Shown: positions 1 through 10,169 of the stretch, piece after piece | Numbering within the stretch: the first letter of the stretch is position 1 | Layout of the letters: every line of letters starts with the position of its first letter | NCBI RefSeq assembly: GCF_018991925.1 | Contig: NW_024756914.1 | Location: forward strand, 10,727,303 to 10,791,302 | Reading direction: 5' to 3' | Length of the DNA: 64,000 nucleotides | Origin: Homarus americanus | Lineage: Eukaryota; Arthropoda; Malacostraca; Decapoda; Nephropidae | Position numbers and translations under genes: made by a program | The notes under the pieces: generated by a model | Told to the model about the DNA's origin: nothing | Seen by the model: only the letters and a program-made list of their open reading frames with translations | Database searches by the model: none

Positions 1-1755
1 ACCCAACCACGACTGACTGACCCAACCACGACTGACTGACCCAACCACGACTGACTGACCCAACCACGACTGACTGACCCAACCACGACTGACTGACCCA
101 ACCACGACTGACCCAACCACGACTGACTCTGACCCAACCACGACTGACCCAACCACGACTGACTCAACCACGACTGACCCAACCACGACTGACCCAACCA
201 CGACTGACCCAACCACGACTGACCCAACCACGACTGACCCAACCACGACTGACTCAACCACGACCGACTGACCCAACCACGACTGACCCAACCACGACTG
301 ACCCACCCAACCACGACTGACCCACCCAACCACGACTGACTGACCCAACCACAACGACACCCAACCACGACTACTCAACCGACGCCAACCACGACGCCCA
401 ACCACGACGACCAACAGACTGACCCAACCACGACGACCCAACCACGACTGACTCTGACCCAACCGACTGACCTAACCCGACGACAACACGACTGACCCAA
501 CCACGACTGACTCAACCACGACTGACCCAACCACGACGCCCAACCACGACGACTCAACACGACTGACCCAACCACGACTGACTCCAACCACGACTGACTC
601 AACCACGACTGACTCAACCACGACTGACCCAACCACGACTGACCCAACCACGACTGACTCAACCACGACTGATCCAACCACGACCGACTCAACCACGACT
701 GACCCACCCAACCACGACTGACTGACCCAACCACGACTGACTGACCCAACCACGACTGACCCAACCACGACCGACTCACCCAACCACGACTGACCTACCC
801 AACCACGACCGACTGACCCAACCACGCCGACGCCCAACCACGACTGACTCAACCGACTGACTGACCCAACCACGACTGACTGACCCAACCACGACTGACT
901 TAACCAACCACGACTGACTGACCCAACCACGACTGACTGACCCAACCACGACTGACTGACCCAACCACGACTGACTGACCCAACCACGACTGACTGACTC
1001 CAACCACGACTGACCCAAAACCACGACTGACCCAACCACGACTGACCCAACCACGACTGACTCAACCACGACTGACCCAACCACGACTGACTGACTCAAC
1101 CACGACTGACTCAACCACGACTGACCCAACCACGACTGACTCAACCACGACTGACCCAACCACGACTGACCCAACCACGACTGACCCAACCACGACTGAC
1201 CCAACCACGACTGACCCAACCACGACTGACCCAACCACGACTGACCCAACCGACTGACAACCGACTAACCCAACCACGACTGACCAACCACGACTGACCC
1301 AACCACGACTGACCCAACCACGACTGACCCAACCACGACTGACCCAACCACGACTGACCCAACCACGACGGACTCCAACCACGACTGACTCAACCACGAC
1401 TGACTCAACCACGACTGACCCAACCACGACTGACCCAACCACGACTGACCCAACCACGACTGACCCAACCACGACTGACTAAACCACGACTGACCCAACC
1501 ACAGACTGACTGGCCCAACCACGACTGACTGACCCAACCACGACTGGACTGACCCAACCACGACTGGACTGACCCAACCACGACTGACTGACCCAACCAC
1601 GACTGACCCCAACCACGACTGACTCAACCACACACCAAGACTGACTCAACAACGACTGACCCAACAACGACTGACTCAACGACTGACTGACCCAACCACG
1701 ACTGACCCAACCAAGACTGACCCAACCAAGACTGACCCAACCAAGACTGACTGGA
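1..1755. repeat. Minisatellite, 15/19-bp unit (AACCACGACTGACCC)
   Basis: Tandem array running off the left edge. The basic unit is AACCACGACTGACCC (15 bp). A 19-bp version carries an extra CTGA, and a 15-bp version ends in CTC. Units are mixed with small deletions and single-base changes, so no frame is kept, yet the unit rarely contains a stop codon and several open frames of 60-200 codons appear on the minus strand (reading as SVVVG or QSWLG repeats). These are not genes. The array decays towards 1680-1755, where CCACGA becomes CCAAGA. Confidence 0.97.
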
Positions 1756-1925
1756 CCCTTTGAGGACGATGATTAATTTAACCCCTTTCCTTCCAAAGGG
1801 AGGAGGTGAGGTGAGGAGGGGAGGCGAGGTAAATGAATACGGAGATGATGAGTAACTGAGGGACACTTGTATGGCATCAGTGGTCGAGTTGCCGAAAACT
1901 CCGAAGACAATCTTATCTGTCCTCT

Positions 1926-1953
1926 GTGTGTGGGTGTGTGTGTGTGTGTGCGT
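1926..1953. repeat. (GT)n microsatellite
   Basis: Short GT-rich run with one GC interruption in otherwise unique sequence between the first array and the CRE cluster. The rest of 1756-2030 is unique DNA with GAGG-rich stretches and nothing gene-like. Confidence 0.9.
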
Positions 1954-2031
1954 GGCGACTAAACAAGGCCACCAATACAGTGTACAGAAGACAGTCAAAT
2001 TAATTACTAAACGAGCAAAATCCACCGATGA

Positions 2032-2149
2032 TGACGTAACAGGTGATGACGTCGTAAGTGCGGCAGGAACCCTAATGATGACGTCAGAGGTACTGGCGGT
2101 ACATACTTGATGACGTCACTGCAGCGGAACTACACCAGCGATGACGTCA
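2032..2149. promoter_or_regulatory. Cluster of CRE palindromes (TGACGTCA)
   Basis: Three perfect CREB/ATF palindromes TGACGTCA lie at 2079-2086, 2111-2118 and 2142-2149, preceded by near matches TGACGTAA (2032-2039) and TGACGTCG (2047-2054). Each sits in a GATGACGT context. TGACGTCA is the established full cAMP response element. The unusual density is seen directly; binding or promoter activity is inference, since no transcription unit is evident immediately downstream. The cluster may instead be a degenerate edge of the 55-bp array that follows, because both carry the same octamer. Confidence 0.5.
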
Positions 2150-2174
2150 TAGACCAGACAAACGGGTGATGCCG

Positions 2175-2335
2175 TCATGAGGGTGGGGCTGGAGGGAGGA
2201 ACAAAGGGAGGAAGAGGAGGAGACGGAAGGGAGAAAGAGGAGGAGATGGAAGGGAGGAAGAGGAGGAGACGGAAGGGATAATAAAATCAGAGAGATTAAA
2301 TGAAGAGGAGAGAAGATAAGAGAGAGAGAAGCATT
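2175..2335. repeat. Purine-rich (GGAAGGGAGAAAGAGGAGGA) tract
   Basis: Imperfect tandem repeat of about 28 bp built from GGAAGGGA and AGAGGAGGAGA blocks, nearly pure purine on the plus strand. Long purine-pyrimidine asymmetry like this can form triplex DNA. It joins directly onto the 55-bp CRE minisatellite. Confidence 0.75.
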
Positions 2336-2900
2336 GTTTGGTGACGTCATGTGAGTAGTGGACGGACCAATAGCCACACCAGCATTGTTTGGTGACGTCA
2401 TGTGCCAGTATAGTGGACGGACCAATAGCCACACCAGCATTGTTTGGTGACGTCATGTGCCGGTATAGTGGACGGACCAATAGCCACACCAGCATTGTTT
2501 GGTGACGTCATGTGCCGGTATAGTGGACGGACCAATAGCCACACCAGCATTGTTTGGTGACGTCATGTGCCGGTATAGTGACGGACCAATAGCCACACCA
2601 GCATTGTTTGTGACGTCATGTGCCAGTATAGTGGACGGACCAATAGCCACACCAGCATTGTTTGGTGACGTCATGTGCCGGTATAGTGGACGGACCAATA
2701 GCCACACCAGCATTGTTTGGTGACGTCATGTGCCAGTATAGTGGACGGACCAATAGCCACACCAGCATTGTTTGGTGACGTCATGTGCCGGTATAGTGGA
2801 CGGACCAATAGCCACACCAGCATTGTTTGGTGACGTCATGTGCCGGTATAGTGGACGGACCAATAGCCACACCAGCATTGTTTGGTGACGTCATGTGCCG
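2334..2900. repeat. 55-bp minisatellite, one CRE and one CCAAT per unit
   Basis: Eleven copies of a 55-bp unit (one shortened to 51 bp, one to 53 bp). Every copy contains a perfect TGACGTCA, at 2342, 2393, 2448, 2503, 2558, 2611, 2666, 2721, 2776, 2831 and 2886, and between copies lies GGACCAATAGCC with a CCAAT box. Units differ mainly at one position (GTGCCGG versus GTGCCAG), so the array is young or homogenised. Short open frames across it are by-products of the repeat. Whether it acts as an enhancer cannot be told from sequence. Confidence 0.95.
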
Positions 2901-2904
2901 GTAC

Positions 2905-3545
2905 AAACACACGTCCAAATTATTGACGTGTTGTCCCTTACCGCACACGTAAACACACGGACGCTCGACTTAATGAACAGTTTTTAACTTTTGTTCGGGA
3001 ATAAAATGAACATCTCCGGTTAATCCAGTCAGGTCCCTGTCCGAATAACACACACATACATTATACATATGACCACGATAAATATACTGAATATATATAT
3101 ATATTTTTATGGAGTAGAGGTAGTGATGATAATTCCAGGAATCACCACTACTAATACAGTACTGAGACGTGAGGTGAGGTGGGTGTGAGGTGAGGAGGGT
3201 GTGACGTGAGGGGAGAGGTGAGGCAAGATTCACACACCTCCGTTGCTAGGGACGCGTCGATAAGGTAACACACCCAAGCTGTGTTGCTAGGGGCCACCAC
3301 CTGTACTGGTAGGAACAGGTCGTTCAAGATTAGGCACTCAAGCTTCTTTTACCTGAAGATTAGGCACCCCAGCTTATGTCACCTGATGAAATAAGCTGGG
3401 GTGTCTTAGAGGTAAACTAAGCTGGGGTGTCTAATCTTCAAATTAAGCTGGGGATGATCTAAATTGTCTCCTAATTGGTGTACAGTGAAAGTTAGATTAG
3501 GTTGTTGTCTCAGCTTAAGTCTGACTGAGGCTGAGTTGGGTTGTT
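2905..3545. other. Unique spacer with short dispersed repeats
   Basis: AT-rich sequence with an (AT)n run near 3092-3103 and GTGAGGTGAGG-type short repeats at 3168-3230. The only structured part is the inverted repeat listed separately. No gene-like frame with splice signals was seen. Confidence 0.6.
3355..3441. repeat. Inverted repeat around AGCTGGGGTG motif
   Basis: GAAGATTAGGCACCCCAGCT (from 3355) is matched in reverse complement by the sequence ending near 3440 (AGCTGGGGTGTCTAATCTTC), with a third partial copy, AAATAAGCTGGGGTGTCTTA, between them. Related single copies occur near 12335-12365 and 30512-30545, so it is a dispersed short family. It could be a terminal fragment of a small foldback element. 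Function unknown. Confidence 0.7.
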
Positions 3546-3549
3546 GTGG

Positions 3550-5272
3550 TGGCTGTGATTGGTGATACTGGGGGTGGCGATACCGGGGGTGGCGGTACCG
3601 GGGGTGGCGATAATGGGGTGGCGATACTGGGGGTGGTGATACAGGGTGGCGATACTGGGGTGGCGATACTGGGGTGCGATACTGGGGGTGGCGATGCTGG
3701 GGTGATACTGGGGTGATAATGGGGTGGTGATAATGGGGTGGCGATAATGGGGTGGCGATACTGGGGGTGGCGATGCTGGGGGTGGTGATCACGGGGTTGG
3801 TGATACTGGGTGGTGATACTGGGGTGGCGATGGGGGTGGTGATAATGGGGGTGGCGATAATGGGTGGCGATGCTGGGGTGGCGATACTGGGGTGGCGATA
3901 ATGGGGTGCGATAATGGGGTGGCGATAATGGGGTGGCGATAATGGGGTGGCGATACTGGGGTGACGATACTGGGGGTGGTGATACTGGGGTGGTGATACT
4001 GGGGTGGCGATACTGGGAATGGTTATACTGGGGGTGGTGATGCTGGGTGGCGATGCTGGGGTGGCGATACTGGGGTGGCGATGCTGGGGTGCGATACTGG
4101 TGGCGATACTGGGGTGGTGATACTGGGGTGGTGATACTGGGAATGGTTATACTGGGTGGCGATGCTGGATGGCGATGCGGGGGTGCGATACTGGGGTGGT
4201 GATACTGGGGTGGTGATACGGGAATGGTTATACTGGGAATGGTTATGCTGGGGTGGCGATACTGGGGGTGGCACTGGTATGATACTGGGGGTGGCGATAC
4301 TGGGGTGGCGATACTGGGAATGGTTATACGGGAATGGTTATACTGAATGGCGATACTGGGGTGGCGATACTGGGGTGGCGATACTGGAATGGTTATACTG
4401 GGAATGGTTATACTGGGGTGCGATACTGGGGTGGCGATACTGGGGTGGCGATACTAGGGGTGGCGATACTGGGGAGCGATACTGGGGGTGGCAAATACTG
4501 GGAATGGTTATACTGGGAATGGTTATACTGGGGTGTGACGATACTGGGGTGGCGAATCTGGGGTGGCGATACTGGGAATGGTTATACTGGGAATGGTTAT
4601 ACTGGGGTGGCGATACTGGGGGTGGCGATACTGGGGTGGCGATACTGGGGGTGGCGATACTGGGGGTAGCGATACTGGGAATGGTTAAACTGGGAAAGGT
4701 TATACTGGGGTGGCGATACTGGGGTGGCGATACTGGGGTTGGCGATACTGGGAATGTGATACTGGGGGTGGTGATACTGGGTGGTTATACTGGGGTGGCG
4801 ATACTGGGAATGGTTATGGAATGGTTATACCGGAAAGGTTATACTGGGGTGGCGATACTGGGTTGGCGATACTGGGGTGGCGATACTGAGGTGCACTGGG
4901 GGTGGCGATACTGGGGGTGGCGATCTGGGGTGGCGATACTGGGGGTGGTGATACTGGGGTGGCGATACTGGGGGTGGTGATACTGGTTGATGCTGGAATT
5001 GGCGATGCTGGGGTGGTGATACTGGGGTGGTGATACTGGGGTGGTGATACTGGGGTGGCGATACTGGGGTGGCGATGCTGGGGGTGGCGATACTGGGGTG
5101 GTGATACCGGGGTGCGATACTGGGGGTGGCGATGGGGGTGGTGATACCGGGGTGGTGATACCGGGGTGGTGATACCGGGGTGGTGATACTGGGGTGGCGA
5201 TACTGGGGGTGGCGATACTGGGGGTGGTGATACTGGGGTGGTGATACCGGGGTTGGCGATACCGGGGTGGTG
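3550..5272. repeat. Minisatellite, 15/16-bp unit (GGTGGCGATACTGGGG)
   Basis: About 110 copies of GGTGGCGATACTGGG(G), with variants GGTGGTGATACTGGGG, GGTGGCGATAATGGGG and a distinct block unit GGAATGGTTATACTGG concentrated at 4015-4860. The patchwork of variant blocks suggests local amplification of mutated units. Open frames up to 274 codons cross the array, but they read only as IL-GWRYWG repeats and are not credible genes. Confidence 0.97.
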
Positions 5273-5360
5273 ATGAACTAGTATGGCCATTTAAAGAAGA
5301 GCACTTTATGGCTGGACTGGAAGCATCGAGCCTTTTATTAATATTACTATCAGATAACTC

Positions 5361-6745
5361 TCTCTCTCTCTCTCTCTTTGGTCGTTAGATCGGTCTGTCA
5401 CACCTCGCTCTCATTCTGTCTGTCACCCCCCCCTCTCATTCTGTGTCACCCCCGCTCTCATTCTGTCTGTCACCCCCGCTCTCATTCTGTCTGTCACCCC
5501 CCGCTCTCTCTGTCTTCACCCCCCGCTCTCATTCTGTCTGTCACCCCCCCGCTCTCATTCTGTCTGTCACCCCCCCGCTCTCATTCTGTCTGTCACCCCC
5601 CTTCATTCTGTCTGTCACCCCCCCCGCTCTCATTCTGTCTGTCACCCCCCTCGCTCTCATCTCTGTCACCCCCCGCTCTCATTCTGTCTGTCACCCCCCC
5701 CACCCACCCCCCACCCACCCCCCCCCACCACCCCCCCCACCCACCCCCCCTCTCATTCTGCCCCCCGCTCTCATTCTGTCTGTCACCCCCCCGCTCTCAT
5801 TCTGTCTGTCACCCCCCGCTCTCATTCTGTCTGTCACCCCCCCCGCTCTCATTCTGTCTGTCACCCCCCGCTCTCATTCATCTGTACCCCCCCTTTCTGT
5901 CTCCCCCCCGCTCTCATTCTGTCTGTCACCCCCGCTCTCATTCTGTTTGTCACCCCCGCTCTCATTCTGTTGTCACCCCCCGCTCTCATTCTGTCTGCAC
6001 CCCCCTCTCATTGTCTGTCACCCCGCTCTCATTGTCTGTCACCCCCCGCTCTCATTCTGTCTGTCACACCCCCCTCTCATTCTGTCTGTCCCCCCCCTCA
6101 TTCTGTCTGTCACACCCCGCTCTCATTCTGTCTGTCCACACCCCCGCTCTCATTCTGTCTGACACCCCTCTCATTCTGTCTGTCACACCCCCGCTCTCAT
6201 TCGTCACCCCGCTCTCATTCTGTCTGTCACACCCCCGCTCTCATTCTGTCTGCACCCCCCCCACTCCCCATTCTGTCTGTCCACTCCATTCTGTCCATCC
6301 ACACCCCCGCTCTCATTCTGTCTGTCACCCCGCTCTCATTCTGTCTGTACACCCCGCCTCTCATTCTGTCTGTCACCCCCGCTCTCATTCTGTCTGTCAC
6401 ACCCCTCTCATTCTGTCTGTCACCCTCTCTCATTCTGCTGTCACCCCTCTCTCATTCTGCTGTCACCCTCTCTCATTCTCTGGCACCCCTCTCATTCTGT
6501 CTGTCACTCTCTCTCATTCTGTCTGTCCTCTCTCTCATTCTGTCTGTCCACTCTCTCTCATTCTGTCTGTCACTCTCTCTCATTCTCTCTGTCACTCTCT
6601 CTCATTCTGTCTGTCACTCTCTCTCATTCTGTCTGTCCTCTCTCTCATTCTCTCTGTCACCTCTCTCTCTCTCTCTCTCTCTCTCATTCTCTCTGTCCTC
6701 TCTCTCATTCTCTCTGTCTCTCTCTCTCATCTGTCTCTCTCTCAT

Positions 6746-6795
<50 letters not shown>

Positions 6796-6800
6796 CCCGG
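5361..6800. repeat. Minisatellite, ~23-bp unit grading into (CT)n
   Basis: A short (TC)n run at 5361-5378 is followed by a unit of CCCCCGCTCTCATTCTGTCTGTCA type with variable C runs. Moving right, the C run shortens and is replaced by CTCTCT (from about 6420), and by 6730-6800 only (CT)n remains. 5694-5750 is a C-rich expansion (CCCACCC). Open frames up to 496 codons (SHSVCHP repeats) arise because the unit lacks stops in several frames. Confidence 0.96.
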
Positions 6801-8228
6801 GGACAGTGTACAGGGTGAGCCCATTCAGAGACGCTACCGGTAAACACAACGGTAAGTGCATTCGTTAAAAGCCTCCAAGGTCTTGATCCCAATTTCGTTA
6901 TACTTCCCAAATATAATTCAATTCGTTCTATACCCTAATACAATTTATTAAACACCAATATCCTTTTCGTTAAACACCCGCATCCACCTCGTTACATACC
7001 CGTATCTACACCTCGTCAAACACCCACATCCACCTCGTTACATACCTCCTATACACCAACAGTTTAATCAGCATCTCAGCCATCATGAAGAACAGCTGGC
7101 CCTCCTCCCCTGACCCTCCCTCCCTCTTTGGCTCTTCTACCCCGAGCCAGCCTACCTCTCCTTGCTGGGACTCGTGGCCGTGACACATACAGAATAAGAC
7201 ATGGATTTAATACCCAAACTATCTTCGTTATACACCCAACATATCTCATTAAACTCCCAATGCAACATTCATTATACCTTACACACCTTCAAAATACTGT
7301 ACAGTCAACAGGGAGAGTCCTCAACTTCCACTATCGCCGCCCCTGCCTAGAAAACTCAAAAATGTGTAGTGGACTTTCCAGGGCACGAACACTTACCTGG
7401 TCGACAGTCCAACGCGGGAGAAAACATTATGTGAAGGTGAAGTGAAAATTCTTTATGAGCTCGTGGGAAAACAGCTTTAGAAAACTGTGTTGAAAGACAG
7501 ACTTGATGCCACTGTGCAAATGACGTTATAACACTGACAACCACAAGAAGTAAAAGACCGCCAACGAAATAATTTTGCGTTTCACTTTTTGGACACTTGG
7601 AGTTCTTTTAACGGCACATAGCATTAGGCACTAACTACTGTAAATTATACCATCTATAACAAATTATTGACTATTTATCTACTGTTACTTTTATTATATT
7701 ATTGGCGTGAAGATTTGTTTAACTTGTATATTTGTTTTTCTTTATTAAGCGAAATACATATATTTTTAGTCGGGGATTTGAACAGCTACAGTAAGGTATC
7801 TATTCTCTCTGCTAACGATAACTCAATTATACCCTGGACTGGCACTCTCTAACTCCCTGCCCTGCTTCATAAATCTTCCATCAGCTTAAAACATCTACAG
7901 TGTCTTGCAGCGAAAGTCCTATTATTACTTAAACGTTATAAATTTGAACCTGGCCGGAGAAAATAAGCCAAAAACACACCTTTACCTCAACGATATAAAC
8001 AAACAACCACAGATAAGAACCAAAAACTCAGCCATACAATTTCACAAATAGTTAAAGCCGTCAACCAGCCTAGTGATGTATGACCAAACTCTCAGGACAA
8101 TTACCAGTGAATATCATCTTTCACGCACCAGATACCAACACAGGGCATAAAATTGTGTTAAGAAATGACGGGCAAGTTAAAGACCTTCTACACAGCCTAG
8201 CACGTATGACCAGACCGACCACGTCTTA
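6801..8228. other. AT-rich spacer, decayed short repeats, no clear gene
   Basis: 6890-7060 and 7205-7265 contain degenerate TTCGTTAAACACCC / CTCGTTACATACCC units, looking like an old minisatellite. A good donor-like site on the minus strand at 7391-7397 follows a short frame (7397-7427), but no acceptor or coding signal supports it. Nothing else recognisable. Confidence 0.5.
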
Positions 8229-8600
8229 GGTAGTAGGCAGCTACCAAACAGGGAGGTACTGGGAAGATATTGGAAGCATAATGTGTTGTAGACCCTGCTG
8301 CCATATGTGACCAAGTCCCAGGTTGATGATCTAACTTTCTGCCTCATTTACACACAATTGCAGGGTCTCAATTGTTTCTCTTACTCTGACAACACAACAT
8401 ACATATATTGTTTCTCACTCTTGATCTTTTTTTCTGTATTATTATTATTAGTTATTATTATTATTATCATGATTAATTGTTATTTTTATTAACAATTTTA
8501 CTTATCTGAATTAGTATTATTATTATATTTTCGCCTCCCAGGCACTGATGTGGGTCAGTGACCTGTGCCCGATGAGCTAATCCCCCTAAGGAAAAGAAAA
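8229..8600 (+). mobile_element. Dispersed head/microsatellite/tail repeat, copy 1
   Basis: A roughly 190-bp head starting at GGCAGCTACCAAACAGGGAG is followed by a TTATTATTA-rich middle and a 60-bp tail containing GGGTCAGTGACCTGTGCCC and CTAATCCCC. The same order recurs at 60103-60405 (plus) and 54838-55245 (minus). The head carries no tRNA B box. The structure suggests a non-autonomous element with a hypervariable internal microsatellite. Class uncertain; a SINE or non-LTR 3' end is possible. Confidence 0.8.
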
Positions 8601-8755
8601 ACAAAAATCACCTCTTGGTTATTGCACATCGCTCTTGTTATGTTATTACTGCGCTTCAACATCTAAGGTCTTTAAGAACGTAATAAATTTAGTAATTACA
8701 CTATTCCAACATTTAAAAATATTGAGATAAAACTCACTTTTAGAAATCAGTGGTA

Positions 8756-8950
8756 ACATCCTTCTCTATGGCTGAGAGCTCTTCCCAAAATAACCAATCA
8801 AATACGCTCTCACATACCTCAAGAAAGAAAGGCTGGTAACTATTGGCCGAGAACCCTTCCTCCTGTGCTACTAACAGCAACATCTATAACAGCCAATCAA
8901 ATACATTCTTACATAATTCAAGAAACTAAAGCCGCTTGTTAATGGCTGAG
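8756..8950 (-). repeat. Copy of CCAATCAAATACG dispersed family
   Basis: Two degenerate units each contain CCAATCAAATAC followed by CTCACATA or TTCTTACATA and 'caagaaa'. The reverse complement matches 27340-27620 (AACGTATTTGATTGGCT). The parent family appears to have a period of about 100 bp. No coding capacity. Confidence 0.6.
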
Positions 8951-9004
8951 CAAATTTCCCTGGTAAAGCTGAGCAGCCGTTCAAGTCTGTGCAACTGACA
9001 GTAA

Positions 9005-9190
9005 CATCCCACTTCCGGTAATTTTCGCCTCGGGTGATGCACAAAGCGGAAGTGAGAGCGACTACCCAACCCGCTCAACAGTCAAGATCCAGCCGTTTGT
9101 TGAAACTTGACATCCGGTCTCAAAATTACGTAAGATAGAAAATGCTCCTGTAGTAGTAGCGTTATCTTCCTTCGTCGGGGACACTACAAC
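9005..9190 (+). promoter_or_regulatory. Candidate TATA-less promoter with ETS-type motifs
   Basis: ACTTCCGGTAA (from 9011) and GCGGAAGTGA (from 9046) are matches, in opposite orientation, to the ETS/GABP core CCGGAAGT that is typical of housekeeping promoters. The block is richer in GC and CpG than its AT-rich surroundings and sits just upstream of an ATG in good context at 9195. Promoter function is inferred. Confidence 0.35.
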
Positions 9191-9194
9191 ACAC

Positions 9195-9274
9195 ATGGCT
9201 GATGATACTAACCAACCTTACCCAAGTCGAAGTAAACCTGATCCAAGATGGTCAGGCTACACCAAACAAGCAGG
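9195..9274 (+). CDS. Candidate first coding exon, unknown product
   Basis: ATG in a good context (acacATGG) opens a 27-codon frame beginning MADDTNQPYPSRSKPDPRWS, which is hydrophilic and proline/arginine/aspartate-rich, unlike the AT-driven random frames nearby. A weak donor (AGG then GTGAAT at 9275) would end the exon two bases into codon 27; without splicing it stops at 9276-9278. The ETS motif pair 140-180 bp upstream supports a real start. No family was recognised and no second exon was located, so it could be chance. A longer frame starting at 9248 in another phase shows no supporting signals. Confidence 0.3.
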
Positions 9275-9289
9275 GTGAATAAAATCACG

Positions 9290-9700
9290 CGTATACTGTA
9301 CATGTATTATTACGATCACAAGGAGGAAAATAATAACATTAATCCTTATGTATTCAATGCCGTTTATAACCAGAGAATTAATCACCTAAACGAAGGTAAT
9401 GGGTCACCTCAGGGTATGTGTCGATGTATGTCGACAGTTTTAGAACAATCAACCACTAGAGAACACCTTTTAACATTTTATATATATATAAAACAAAGAA
9501 GTATATATTAGCAGAATCGCTCATCCGCTAGGCCACGGTAGGACGCCACCCTCCGGGAGGCTCCACGTTGTCTCACTGTTCAGTCCCCAAAACTTCTTCC
9601 ATCAATAGTTCATTAACGGTGTATGTAAGTTCCACCATGTTTTTCACTACAACGGTGAAAGTATATTTTTAACATTAAACTTATTATTTTATTGTCTAAT
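9290..9700. other. AT-rich spacer, nothing recognised
   Basis: Low-GC DNA between the candidate exon and the 24-bp array. No repeats, RNA genes or convincing exons were seen. Confidence 0.5.
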
Positions 9701-9701
9701 C

Positions 9702-10166
9702 ATCACTACATATAACACCATCCATCATCACTACATATAACACCACCCATCAACACTACATATAACACCACCCATCATCACTACATATAACACCATCCAT
9801 CATCTACATATAACACCATCCATCATCACTACATATCACCATCCATCATCACTACATAACACCATCCATCATCACTACATATAACACCATCATCATCACT
9901 ACATATAACACCACCCATCATCACTACATATAACACCACCCATCATCACTACATATAACACCATCATCACCATATAACACCACCCATCATCATATATACA
10001 CCATCCATCACCACTACATATAACACCATCCATCATCACTACATAGAACACCATCCATTATCACTACATAAAACACCATCCATCATCACTATATGTAACA
10101 CCATCCATCACTACATATAACACCATCCATCATCACTACATATAACACCATCCATCATCACTACAG
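9702..10166. repeat. Minisatellite, 24-bp unit (CATCATCACTACATATAACACCAT)
   Basis: About 19 copies of a 24-bp AT-rich unit with small deletions (for example at 9798-9850 and 9965-9995) and variants ACCACCC versus ACCATCC. It ends sharply at ACTACAGATCGG. No coding significance. Confidence 0.96.
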
Positions 10167-10169
10167 ATC

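Noticed and set aside
375..1679. Multiple 60-200 codon minus-strand frames (SVVVG / QSWLG)
   Set aside because: By-product of the 15/19-bp repeat lacking stops.
3380..3400. CTGATGA string as a hammerhead ribozyme core
   Set aside because: The required GAAA partner and helices are not present in the right arrangement.
4156..4980. 274-codon plus-strand frame (GWRYWG repeats)
   Set aside because: Translation of the 15/16-bp array only.
5378..6868. 496-codon plus-strand frame (SHSVCHP repeats)
   Set aside because: Stop-free translation of the CT-rich minisatellite; overlapping frames are open too.
7397..7427. Minus-strand short exon (MFSPALDCRP) ending in a perfect CAG|GTAAGT donor
   Set aside because: Only ten codons, no promoter or acceptor support; donor motifs this good occur by chance in 64 kb.
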